Source of the DNA: Pseudactinotalea suaedae
GTDB lineage: Bacteria; Actinomycetota; Actinomycetes; Actinomycetales; Beutenbergiaceae
Length of the DNA: 64,000 bases
Direction: 5' to 3'
Assembly: GCF_009733815.1 (NCBI RefSeq)
Contig: NZ_WNXY01000003.1
Coordinates: forward strand, 310,001 to 374,000
Of this stretch, positions 1 to 8,001 are shown piece after piece. Each line of letters begins with the position of its first letter. The first letter of the stretch is position 1. Below the pieces are notes generated by a model. It saw only the letters and a program-made list of their open reading frames with translations, ran no database searches and was not told the DNA's origin. The translations under genes and the position numbers were made by a program.

Positions 1-264
1 CTGATGGCGGCATCGGCGATCGGCCACGGCGAGGGCGGCAGCCGCTCGTTCCTGGCGGACATCGAGGACTGGTGCGGTACCGGCTGGCCGCGCCGCTGGC
101 CGTGGCCGCCGCCGAAGGACCTCGATCGCGACGACCTGGCCTCGTTGCGGCTCGGCGCCGGGCTCGCCGCGGCACACGTGGCCGCCGGCTACGAGGAGGG
201 CGACATGCGGGAGACGTTCGAGAACGCCGCGAACCAGCTGTTCGACGCCGCTCTGGGAGGCTGA
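1..264 (+). CDS. C-terminal end of an unrecognised protein (5' truncated by window edge)
   Basis: The frame is open from the first base and ends in TGA at 262-264, giving 87 visible residues. An ATG at 4 exists, but no ribosome site can be judged because the sequence starts there. The visible part has a Trp/Pro-rich stretch (GWPRRWPWPPP), then an Ala-rich helix-prone segment and an acidic C-terminus. I do not recognise the family. It converges on the acetyltransferase gene with an 11-base gap. It could be the tail of a longer gene or a short complete protein. Confidence 0.5.
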   Translation: MMAASAIGHGEGGSRSFLADIEDWCGTGWPRRWPWPPPKDLDRDDLASLRLGAGLAAAHVAAGYEEGDMRETFENAANQLFDAALGG

Positions 265-275
265 GGAGCGCGCGC

Positions 276-1304
276 TCAGAGCTCGGGGCGGCCCTGGTAC
301 GCCACCTCGCGATGGGCGACCCGGTAGCCGAGCTGCTCGTTGATCGCGATCATCCACGGGTTGACGTGCGAGTTCCAGGTGATGATCGAACGCAGCCCCG
401 GTGCCGCCTCGGACAGCTGCCGGTGGGTCTCCACCTTGAGCGCCAGCCCCAGGCGGTGACCGCGGTGGTCGGGCATCACGAGCGTGTTCTCCTGCCAGCC
501 GATCGTGGTGCCCTCACCGGTGTGGAACTCGACGGCGCTGTTGCCGGCGAAGGTGCCGTCGGGAGCGACCGCGACGGCGATGAGGCTTCGCTTGCCGGCG
601 TCGCGGCGTCGTTGCTCGGCGATGCGGATCCGTTCGGGCGTGTACTCGGGCGCCTCGTGCTCGACGTCCTCGTCGGGCTCGTCGAGCTCGAGCTGGCGCA
701 GCAGGGCGCCGTACGCGGGCAGGTGCTCCTCGGGGACGGTGTCGTCGAAGAAGATCACGCGGTAGTCGCCGAGCTTCTCAGCGGCCCGGGCCGCGAGCTC
801 GTCGAGCAGCGAGCCCGCGAGCGGCAGGTCGAGGACGCGGCACACCGCCACGTTCTTGCGACTGACACCGACGGCTGCGGCGATGCGGTTGACGGGAAGC
901 TGCGGGTCGTCGGGGTCGCCGTCGGCGGGGATTGCGCCGTAGCCGCTGATCAGCGTGCGGCCGGAGGCGCGGATGGCCGGGATCAGCGCCTCGGCCAGCA
1001 GCGCGGTGGCCACGCCGTGGCCGCGCTCCTCGGGATGCACCACGAGATCCACGTGCACGGTGTCGAGGTTGTCGCTCAGCGGCATCGAGAGCCCGCCGTA
1101 CCCGACGACGCGATCCTGACCGTCCACCGCGACCCAGTGCTCGAGGTCCCAGAACGGACTCGGCTGCAGCCGCGCTCGCGTCTGCTCGACCGTGTAGCGC
1201 TCGACGCCACCGAACAGGTCGGCGTCCGCGGCCTCGTTCAGGAGGTTGTACTGGGCGATCACGTGATCGGAGGCGACGTCGAGAGGCCGAACGGTGAGGG
1301 TCAT
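276..1304 (-). CDS. Double-domain GNAT family N-acetyltransferase
   Basis: The 342-residue protein has two GNAT folds. The first carries the acetyl-CoA loop HPEERGHGVATALL and the second MPDHRGHRLGLALKVE. This is the layout of mycothiol-synthase-like tandem GNAT proteins, but nothing identifies the acceptor substrate. The start chosen is the ATG at 1304 (MTLTVRPLD), because the 14 codons upstream look like random GC-rich sequence. It is divergent from rlmC with an 89-base spacer. A tandem GNAT of unknown substrate is the safe call; a resistance acetyltransferase is possible but unsupported. Confidence 0.85.
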   Translation of the reverse strand: MTLTVRPLDVASDHVIAQYNLLNEAADADLFGGVERYTVEQTRARLQPSPFWDLEHWVAVDGQDRVVGYGGLSMPLSDNLDTVHVDLVVHPEERGHGVATALLAEALIPAIRASGRTLISGYGAIPADGDPDDPQLPVNRIAAAVGVSRKNVAVCRVLDLPLAGSLLDELAARAAEKLGDYRVIFFDDTVPEEHLPAYGALLRQLELDEPDEDVEHEAPEYTPERIRIAEQRRRDAGKRSLIAVAVAPDGTFAGNSAVEFHTGEGTTIGWQENTLVMPDHRGHRLGLALKVETHRQLSEAAPGLRSIITWNSHVNPWMIAINEQLGYRVAHREVAYQGRPEL

Positions 1305-1393
1305 GCGCTCACCCAAGCATCCGCACCCTCCGGGAGGCCACGCCAATACCGGCGATGCGTCCGACCGCGGGCGACGTGTCAGGCTGAGCGTCG

Positions 1394-2509
1394 ATGCATT
1401 GCTCCTACATGGACGCCGGGCGCTGCTGCTCCGCCACCCGGATCGAGATCCCCTACCCCGAGCAGCTGGCGACCAAACAACGTGTCGTGAGCGAAGCCCT
1501 CGGGCCGATGGAGTGGGCGCCTGCGTTCCCGAGCGCCGAGGCGGGCTTCCGGAACAAGGCGAAGATGGTCGTCGCCGGCACGGTCGAGCAGCCGACGCTC
1601 GGGATCCTCGGCCCAGGCGGGCTCGGGATCGACCTCGCGGCGTGCCCGCTGCACGAACGACCGGTGGTGACCGCCATGCCGGTGCTGCGGGAGATGGTGA
1701 CGAGAGCCGGGCTCACGCCGTACTCGGTGCCCGATCGCCGCGGCGAGCTCAAGCTCATCCTGGTCACGGGATCCCCGGCGGGCGAGCTGATGATCAGGTT
1801 CGTGCTGCGGTCGACCGAGGCGCTGCCCCGGCTGCGCAAGCACCTGGACTGGCTACGAGAGAAGCTGCCGAACGCCGTCGTGATCAGCGCGAACCTGCTT
1901 CCCACCCACGTGGCCTTGACCGAGGGTGAGACCGAGATCCCGTTCACCGAGAAACAGCTGCTCACGATGAGGACGAACGAGATCGACCTGCTGCTGCGTC
2001 CTGGCGGGTTCTTCCAGACCAACACCGCCGTCGCGGCGGCGCTCTACCGGCAGGCGGCCGCCTGGGCGTCGGAGGCGTCACCGCGCAGCGTGGCCGACCT
2101 GTACTGCGGCGTCGGCGGGTTCGCGCTGCATCTGGCGGGTCCGGATCGCGAGGTCGTCGGGGTCGAGGTCAGCGCGGAGGCGGTCGACGGCGCCCGGGTG
2201 GCCGCGGCGCGGCGGGGCACCTCGGTCCGTTTCGAGGTGGGCGACGCGACCGCCGTCGAGCACCTGGACGCCGACCTGGTCGTCGTCAACCCACCGCGGC
2301 GCGGGATCGGCGACCTGGCCGCGAGGCTCGACGCCTCGCACGCTCGGCACGTCCTCTACTCCAGCTGCAACCCGACCACGCTTGCGCGGGACCTCGCGGA
2401 GATGCCCAGCCTGCGCCCGGTGCGGGCCCGTCTGTTCGACATGTTCCCGCACAACCATCACGCCGAGGTGCTGGTGCTGCTGGAACGGGCCGTGACGAAA
2501 GTGCGGTGA
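1394..2509 (+). CDS. rlmC: 23S rRNA (uracil(747)-C5)-methyltransferase
   Basis: The 371-residue protein can be followed along its length against RlmC: the start MHCSYMDAGRC, then FRNKAKMVV, RFVLRS, the SAM site DLYCGVGGFALH, VNPPRRGIG, and the catalytic Cys325 in YSSCNPTTLARD. The family methylates uracil in 23S rRNA with S-adenosylmethionine and carries an N-terminal [4Fe-4S] cluster. The start is fixed by alignment of the first cysteine at residue 3. Cluster cysteines 3, 11 and 84 are present, but the usual fourth one at residue 14 is alanine and a cysteine sits at residue 12 instead. The last codons and the stop lie inside a dispersed repeat that begins at 2494. Confidence 0.93.
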   Translation: MHCSYMDAGRCCSATRIEIPYPEQLATKQRVVSEALGPMEWAPAFPSAEAGFRNKAKMVVAGTVEQPTLGILGPGGLGIDLAACPLHERPVVTAMPVLREMVTRAGLTPYSVPDRRGELKLILVTGSPAGELMIRFVLRSTEALPRLRKHLDWLREKLPNAVVISANLLPTHVALTEGETEIPFTEKQLLTMRTNEIDLLLRPGGFFQTNTAVAAALYRQAAAWASEASPRSVADLYCGVGGFALHLAGPDREVVGVEVSAEAVDGARVAAARRGTSVRFEVGDATAVEHLDADLVVVNPPRRGIGDLAARLDASHARHVLYSSCNPTTLARDLAEMPSLRPVRARLFDMFPHNHHAEVLVLLERAVTKVR

Positions 2510-2548
2510 AACCGGGCCGGCGACGAAAGTGCGTTGAAAGCGGGCCGG
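2494..2548 (+). repeat. Two direct units of an intergenic repeat (core AAAGTGCGKTGAAA)
   Basis: Two units with a 28-base period begin at 2494 and 2522. Each reads GACGAAAGTGCG, then G or T, then TGAAA, followed by a GGGCCGG tail. The first unit supplies the last residues (VTKVR) and the TGA of rlmC. The block lies between the convergent ends of rlmC and tldE. The same core occurs six times at 33865-34014. A terminator role is possible but no U-run is seen. Confidence 0.85.
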
Positions 2549-2561
2549 GGGGTCGTGGGCC

Positions 2562-3923
2562 TCAGCCGGAGGCGTTGCCGGTGATGTTCCAGGAGGCGAG
2601 GTGCAGGGCGGGGGCGAAGTGCGCCGTCGGGCCCCAGGAGTCGGGGTCGGTCACCACGTCAGGACCCACGCCGAGCACCTGCCCGGGTGCGAGGGCGCCC
2701 GGGTAGGACTGCGTGAACCGGACGTTCTGCACGGCACCGACGATCTCGCCGTTCTCGACGAGCCACATGCCGTTGCGGGTCAGCCCGGTCACGGTGACCT
2801 GGCGCGGGTCGAGCACCCGGGTGTACCAGAAGTCCGAGACGAGCAGCGCGCGCGATGACCCGGTGACTCCGGACAGCAGTGACGACGCGGTGGGTGCCAC
2901 GTGCACCGGCGAGGCAGCCACCGCAGCGGCCACCCCCGGCTCGATGCCCAGGTGCGCGGCGACCGGCACCCCGAACCCGAAGCCGTGCCCGGTCGAGGCG
3001 CCACCGGACTCGGCCGCCGTGCGCCGGTCGTGCGCGATCCTGGTGGCGCGCCCGGCCTCGACGAACGCCAGCCGCTGCTTCGGGGTGCCCTCGGAGTCGA
3101 CGGTTACGCCCCAGGAAGGGCCGTCGTCGACCAGGGAGATCGCGGGGTCGAGCTGCTCGGCGCCGAGCTCCACGAACGAGGCGCCGTCCAGCGCCATCCG
3201 GCCGTTGAAGCCATACATCGCGAGTGTCGAGACGATGTTCGCGGCTGCGGCGGGCTCGAGGATCACCTCGTACCGACCCGGCGGCAGCTCCACGGCGTCC
3301 TGGGCGGCGCGTGCCTTCGCGGCCGCCAGCGCACCGGCAGCGTACGGGTCCAGGTCGGCGAAGCCGTGCACCCGGGAGCGAGAGACGCCGTCGACCCCGT
3401 TGATGCTCGCGATGCCGTCGATCGCCGAGGCGCCGGTGCGCATCGAGGCGACCTGCCCGCCGCTGGTGGCGACGCCCGACTCCGAACGGTAGGACTTCAC
3501 GTAGCCGGCGGTGCTCAGCCCACCCGCCCCCTCGATGAAGGCGGCGACGGCGGCAGCGCGCTCGGCCGGTGTCGAACCCGGCCGCTCCTGCTCGGCGGCG
3601 ACCTCGGCGGCACCGGCGACCCCGGCCCACCGCGGGTCGAGCGGTGCCAGCGCGAGCGACTGCGCGACCCGGTCGGCGACGGCCTCGATCGCGCCGCCGT
3701 CCTGCGGCCCGGCGAGCCCGGTGGACAGGCTCAGCGTGCGGCCGTCGAGGTGGGCGGTGACGCGGGCGGTCCACGCCTCGTCGGCGACGTTCTGGTGGAT
3801 CGCGGAGTCCGCGAACCTGGTCAGGTGGTCCTCGCTGCGCTCGACCACGCTCACCACCTCGGCACCGCGCAGGCGGGAGGTGACGGCCTCGACGGTGCGG
3901 GCGGCGATCTCGGCGGCGCTCAC
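2562..3923 (-). CDS. tldE: TldD/PmbA family protein, TldE-type partner
   Basis: The 453-residue protein (VSAAEIAARTVEAVTSRL...) belongs to the TldD/PmbA family and lacks the HExxxH zinc motif of its neighbour, as expected for TldE/PmbA. TldD and TldE form a heterodimeric metallopeptidase that degrades unfolded or modified peptides and matures some RiPP-type peptides. The GTG start at 3923 overlaps the tldD stop by four bases (GTGA), so translation is coupled. In-frame sequence upstream of that GTG is tldD read in another frame. The peptide substrate is not evident; I see no precursor peptide gene nearby. Confidence 0.88.
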   Translation of the reverse strand: MSAAEIAARTVEAVTSRLRGAEVVSVVERSEDHLTRFADSAIHQNVADEAWTARVTAHLDGRTLSLSTGLAGPQDGGAIEAVADRVAQSLALAPLDPRWAGVAGAAEVAAEQERPGSTPAERAAAVAAFIEGAGGLSTAGYVKSYRSESGVATSGGQVASMRTGASAIDGIASINGVDGVSRSRVHGFADLDPYAAGALAAAKARAAQDAVELPPGRYEVILEPAAAANIVSTLAMYGFNGRMALDGASFVELGAEQLDPAISLVDDGPSWGVTVDSEGTPKQRLAFVEAGRATRIAHDRRTAAESGGASTGHGFGFGVPVAAHLGIEPGVAAAVAASPVHVAPTASSLLSGVTGSSRALLVSDFWYTRVLDPRQVTVTGLTRNGMWLVENGEIVGAVQNVRFTQSYPGALAPGQVLGVGPDVVTDPDSWGPTAHFAPALHLASWNITGNASG

Positions 3924-5356
3924 GCCTTCACCCCCACGCGGACGTCGTGGAACCGGGCGGGCGCGGCTGGATGCGCCGTGTGGCCGACCTGGCCGGGTTG
4001 CCCCTTGCCGCAGTTCGCCAACCCCCAGCTCACCACCTCCGAGGACAGCATGTCCATCGACTGCCAGAACCGCGGACCGATGCCGGTGTAGGTGGGGTTC
4101 TTGAGCATGCGCCCCTTCTTTCCGCCCTTGATCTCGTAGCCGACCTCGCAGCCGAACTGGAAGTTGAGACGGCGGTCGTCGATCGACCAGGAGCGGTTGG
4201 TCTCCATGTAGACGCCGTCGTCGGTGGCGGCGATGATCTCCTCCAGCGTGTGCGGTCCGGGTTCGAGCCCGACGTTGGTCATCCGGACCATCGGCAGCCG
4301 CCGCCAGCCGTCGGAGCGGACGCTGCCCGCGTAGTGGAGCCCGGCCACCGAGGCCGAGTCGCGCCCGGCGAGCACACCCACCCAGGTGCCGTGGTCGACG
4401 GCGAGGCGCTTGGCGGCGGCGGTGCCCTCGTCGTCGTACCCGAACGAGCCGAGCGCACCCTCGATGGTCGGGTCGATCGCGATCGTCATGAGATCCGAGC
4501 CGTACCGCAACGATCCCAGCTGTGCCAGGTCGAGCCAGGAGCGGCCGGCGTAGGCAGCTTCCCACCCGAGGATGCGGTCGAGCTCGATCGCGTGGCCCAC
4601 CGACTCATGGATCTGCAGCGCCACCTGGCTGCCGTCGAGGATCAGGTCGGTGACGCCGGAGGGGCACTCCGGCGCGGTCAGCAGCGCGCGTGCCTCTTCG
4701 GCGACCCGCGGTGCGTTCCCGAGCAGATCGAGCTCCTGGACGAGCTCCCAGCCTCGGGTGCCGAGCTGGCCGCCCATGCTGTTGGGGTACGAGCGGCGCT
4801 GGGTCTCTCCCTCGCCGACGGCGGTCGCCTCGATACCGCCGCCCGCCTCCCGGATGCGTTGGTCGATGCGGTGCCCCTCGCTGGAGACGAACCACTTGCT
4901 CGTGTCCCAGAACGTCAGGTACCCGATCGCGACGTCGGCGCCGTGCTCACGCATCGCCGCGGTCGCCGCGACCAGCAGGTCCGCCTTGTCCGACTCGCTC
5001 ACCGAGCTCGGGTCGATCTCGACGGCGTTGCTCCAGCTGGCCTGGACCGGGTCGGAGGGCACCATGCTCGCCGAGGGCAGCGGCACCTGCGCGCTGGCAG
5101 CCGCGATCTCGGCGGCGCGCTCGCCCGCGAGGCGAGCTCCGCCGTCGAGATCGGACGTGGAGAAGAACCCCCAGCTGGACCCGACGAGCGCACGCACCCC
5201 GATCCCGATGTCGGCGCTGCGAGTCGTGTCAGCGATGTCGCCGTTGCGGGCGAGCATGCGCTCGGCGCTGCGGGACATCAGACGGGCATCGGCGTAGGTC
5301 GCGCCGGCCGCGAGCGCGGCCTCGACCGCGGCGGTGGCGGTGTCGAACTCAGTCAC
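3920..5356 (-). CDS. tldD: TldD family zinc metallopeptidase
   Basis: The 478-residue protein carries the zinc-binding HESVGH motif (His250, Glu251, His255), which is the HExxxH signature of TldD, and a Gly-rich C-terminal half (ANCGKGQPGQVGHT). It is the catalytic subunit of the TldD-TldE peptidase. The GTG at 5356 (VTEFDTATAAVE) is the likely start; a GTG one codon earlier is equally possible. The gene is translationally coupled to the tldE-type gene. The 59 bases between this start and the end of the catabolic run at 5416 are too short to hold another gene. Confidence 0.9.
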   Translation of the reverse strand: MTEFDTATAAVEAALAAGATYADARLMSRSAERMLARNGDIADTTRSADIGIGVRALVGSSWGFFSTSDLDGGARLAGERAAEIAAASAQVPLPSASMVPSDPVQASWSNAVEIDPSSVSESDKADLLVAATAAMREHGADVAIGYLTFWDTSKWFVSSEGHRIDQRIREAGGGIEATAVGEGETQRRSYPNSMGGQLGTRGWELVQELDLLGNAPRVAEEARALLTAPECPSGVTDLILDGSQVALQIHESVGHAIELDRILGWEAAYAGRSWLDLAQLGSLRYGSDLMTIAIDPTIEGALGSFGYDDEGTAAAKRLAVDHGTWVGVLAGRDSASVAGLHYAGSVRSDGWRRLPMVRMTNVGLEPGPHTLEEIIAATDDGVYMETNRSWSIDDRRLNFQFGCEVGYEIKGGKKGRMLKNPTYTGIGPRFWQSMDMLSSEVVSWGLANCGKGQPGQVGHTAHPAAPARFHDVRVGVKA

Positions 5357-5415
5357 CACCCGACCGTATCCCGACGACGGAGCGCGTGCGGGCCCGGACG
5401 GAGGTGCGTCGAGAG

Positions 5416-5976
5416 CTACGTGGCGGTGTCGGTGTCCGGGCGCGGCCCGATCTCCACGGGGACGGCGGTGCGCAGCAGCGGGCGCGGGCCGTGCTCGCCG
5501 GCCGACTCGCTGATCGCCTGCGTCAGGTGGTCGATTCCGATGATCACGGGGTGGCCCGGGGCGCCGTCGTGGACCGCGCGGGCCAGGCCGGCACGGAGCG
5601 GGGCGGGGATCGCGGCGAGGACCCGGTGGACGTCGTCGGGGACGAGGTCGAGCGTGTCCACCGGGACGATCACGACGGCGTCGCACGCCTCGCGGTCGAC
5701 GCGACCCAGGGCGGCGCGCAGGCTCGCGCCCAGCCCCTCCTCCCAGCCTCCGACCGGTACCGCGGTGGCGTGGGCGGGCAGGGTGGCGGCGACTTCGTCC
5801 CCCGAGGCCCCGACGGCGACCAGGACGACGGCGCAGCCGGCCTCGTGCAGCACGCCCGCGGCCCGGGACGCCCAGCTCTGGCCTGCCGCGGTGCGCAGCA
5901 GACCCTTCGGGCCACCCATCCGGCGGCCGGCGCCTGCAGCCAGCACGATGCCGGTGAGCCTGGCGTGGTCAGGCAT
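5416..5976 (-). CDS. Molybdenum cofactor cytidylyltransferase-like nucleotidyltransferase (MocA type)
   Basis: The 186-residue protein has the MobA-like N-terminal signature LAAGAGRRMGGPKGLL, followed by VPVDTLDLVP (metal and nucleotide site) and GHPVIIG. The MocA branch transfers CMP to molybdopterin to make the MCD cofactor of xanthine-dehydrogenase-family enzymes. It is the last gene of the 16-gene run and overlaps xdhC by 8 bases. The gene for the Mo subunit it probably serves lies at 19510-21720, in the same run. A MobA role (GMP transfer) is less likely given the XdhC neighbour. Confidence 0.85.
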   Translation of the reverse strand: MPDHARLTGIVLAAGAGRRMGGPKGLLRTAAGQSWASRAAGVLHEAGCAVVLVAVGASGDEVAATLPAHATAVPVGGWEEGLGASLRAALGRVDREACDAVVIVPVDTLDLVPDDVHRVLAAIPAPLRAGLARAVHDGAPGHPVIIGIDHLTQAISESAGEHGPRPLLRTAVPVEIGPRPDTDTAT

Positions 5977-7075
5977 CTGAGCGCTCGCCGTGGAGCGGAC
6001 CCCCCAGATCCGCGAGCGGCCGGCCGGTGCCGCCCCCGGAAGCCGCGACGACCTCGGCGAGGATGGACAGCGCGGTCTCCCGGGGGCTGCGACCGCCGAG
6101 GTCGAGGCCGACGGGAGAGCGGAGCGAGGCCAGCGCCTCGTCGCTGATGCCGCGCTCACGCAGCCGCTCCAGCCGCTGGGAGTGCGTCCGTCGCGAGCCC
6201 ATCGCACCGACGAAACCCAGCCCGGCGGGTAACGCGGCCTCGAGCACCGGCTCGTCGAACTTCGGGTCGTGCGAGCAGACGAGCAGCACGGTGCGGGCGT
6301 CGACGCGCCCGGCCTCGATCTCGGCGGCCAGGTAGCGGTGCGGCCACTCGATCACGATCTCGTCGGCGCGACCGAAGCGCTCCCGGGTCGCGAACGTGGA
6401 TCGCGCGTCGCACACGGTCACGCGGAAGCCGAGGTAGCCGCCGAGCTCGGCGATCGCGACGGCGAAGTCGGTCACGCCGGCGACGATCAGCCGCGGCGGC
6501 GGCGCGACCACATCCACGAGCACCCGCACACCGACGCCCTGCCTGCTGCCGTCGGTGCCGTAGCTGAGCTCGGTCGTGCGGCCGGTCGCGAGCACGGCGC
6601 GCGCGTCGGCGACGAGAGAGCCGTCGAGGCGCGCGAAGCCGGTGCCACCGAGCGACTCGCCCTCGGCCGTCACCTCCAGCAGCGAGCCGGCGTGCTCGCC
6701 GGTGAGCACCGAGGCGATCGCGACCGGGTGGTGCGCAGCCACCGACGCCGCGAAGGCGCGCAGCGGCTCGGGGTCGGTGATGCGCTGCACCAGCACCTCG
6801 ATCGTGCCGCCGCACATGAGCCCCACCGCGAGCGCGTCACCATCGCTGACGCCGTACCGCTGCAGCACGGCGGGGGCTCCGCGCAGGACCTGCAGCGCAA
6901 GCGCGTGCACGTCGGCCTCGACGCAGCCGCCCGAGACAGACCCCAGCGTGGACCCGTCTTCACGCACCAGCATGCGAGCACCGACCCCTCGGGGGGCCGA
7001 GCTCCATGTCGAGACGACCGTCGCGAGCGCGAACGGCGCCGTCTCGGTCGCGAGCGCTGCGAGCACCGGGTCCAT
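5969..7075 (-). CDS. XdhC/CoxI family Mo-enzyme maturation factor
   Basis: The 368-residue protein has the N-terminal XdhC-CoxI domain (VSTWSSAPRGVGARMLV, then GSVSGGCVEADV) and a C-terminal Rossmann domain (LIVAGVTDFAVAIAELGGYLGF). XdhC-type proteins bind molybdenum cofactor, promote its sulfuration and insert it into molybdenum hydroxylases. Its start shares one base with the stop of the preceding 2-hydroxyacid dehydrogenase gene (TGATG). Together with the MocA-like gene it forms the maturation end of the operon. The call is firm at family level. Confidence 0.9.
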   Translation of the reverse strand: MDPVLAALATETAPFALATVVSTWSSAPRGVGARMLVREDGSTLGSVSGGCVEADVHALALQVLRGAPAVLQRYGVSDGDALAVGLMCGGTIEVLVQRITDPEPLRAFAASVAAHHPVAIASVLTGEHAGSLLEVTAEGESLGGTGFARLDGSLVADARAVLATGRTTELSYGTDGSRQGVGVRVLVDVVAPPPRLIVAGVTDFAVAIAELGGYLGFRVTVCDARSTFATRERFGRADEIVIEWPHRYLAAEIEAGRVDARTVLLVCSHDPKFDEPVLEAALPAGLGFVGAMGSRRTHSQRLERLRERGISDEALASLRSPVGLDLGGRSPRETALSILAEVVAASGGGTGRPLADLGGPLHGERSDA

Positions 7076-8001
7076 CAGGGACCGCTCCGGAAGAACTCAC
7101 GGACGGCGTCGCCCACCAGCGCGCGCACGCGCTGCCGAGCCTGCTCGGTCCCCGCCGCCACGTGCGGGGACAGCACCACGTTCTCGAGCCCGAGCAACGG
7201 GCTGGACGGCGGCAGCGGCTCCGTCTCGAAGACGTCGAGCACCGCGACGGCGGGGCGTCCATGCGTCAGTGCGGTCGCCAGGGCCGTCTCGTCCACGAGA
7301 CCGCCGCGGGCGGCGTTGACGAGCACGCTGCCCTCCCGCATCCTCGCGAGCCGTTCGCCGCTGACCATCTGCCGGGTCGAGGGCAGCAGCGGCGCATGCA
7401 GGGTCACCACGTCGGCTCTCTGCAGCAGGTCGTCGAGCGAGGTCTGCTCGACGTCGGGGTCGGTCACCTCGCGCTCGTCGGTGACCAGCACGGTCGAGCC
7501 GAAGCCGGCCAGCCGGCGGCGTACGCCACGACCGATCGCCCCGTACCCGACGATGCCGACCGTGACCGCGCCGAGCTCGCGCCCCAGCAGCCGGCGGTGC
7601 CAGCCCTGCGCGCGGATGTCACGGTCCGCGGCCACCGCACCGCGCAGCCCGAGCAGCATCGCCATCACGGTCCAGTCGGCCACGGCGTCGGCGTTGTAGC
7701 CCGGCGCGCTGCGCACCTCGATGCCGTGCGCGCGAGCGGCCTCGAGGTCGATGACGCCGTCGAGGCCGACCGCGGGGTGGAAGACCAGCCGGCACCGCTG
7801 CAGCTGCGCCAGCACCGACGCCTCGAGCGGGAACCGGCGCGCGGCGTCGCCGATGACGACATCGGCACGCGCCAGGTCGGGCAGCATCGCCGCGAGGTCG
7901 GCGCCCGACGGGACGGTCACCACCTCGACGTCCGCGCCCTCGACCCAGGAGGCGAGCAGCTCACGCGGGTAGTCCGACAGGCACACGAGGACCTGGCTCA
8001 C
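7075..8001 (-). CDS. NAD(P)-dependent D-2-hydroxyacid dehydrogenase
   Basis: The 308-residue protein shows the two-domain 2-hydroxyacid dehydrogenase plan. It has a dinucleotide loop GYGAIGRGVRRRLAGFG, the substrate-binding Arg in VNAARGGLVDE, the Glu in DVFETEPLP and the catalytic His in LSPHVAAGT. Such enzymes interconvert 2-oxo and 2-hydroxy acids such as glyoxylate, hydroxypyruvate or sugar-derived keto acids. It follows the dehydratase gene with a four-base overlap, so reduction of a 2-oxo acid released by that dehydratase is a reasonable inference. The precise substrate is not visible. Confidence 0.88.
   Translation of the reverse strand: MSQVLVCLSDYPRELLASWVEGADVEVVTVPSGADLAAMLPDLARADVVIGDAARRFPLEASVLAQLQRCRLVFHPAVGLDGVIDLEAARAHGIEVRSAPGYNADAVADWTVMAMLLGLRGAVAADRDIRAQGWHRRLLGRELGAVTVGIVGYGAIGRGVRRRLAGFGSTVLVTDEREVTDPDVEQTSLDDLLQRADVVTLHAPLLPSTRQMVSGERLARMREGSVLVNAARGGLVDETALATALTHGRPAVAVLDVFETEPLPPSSPLLGLENVVLSPHVAAGTEQARQRVRALVGDAVREFFRSGP

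Noticed and set aside
2562-5356. TldD/TldE pair as part of a RiPP maturation cluster
   Set aside because: No precursor peptide or modifying enzyme gene lies nearby; a general peptidase role is simpler.
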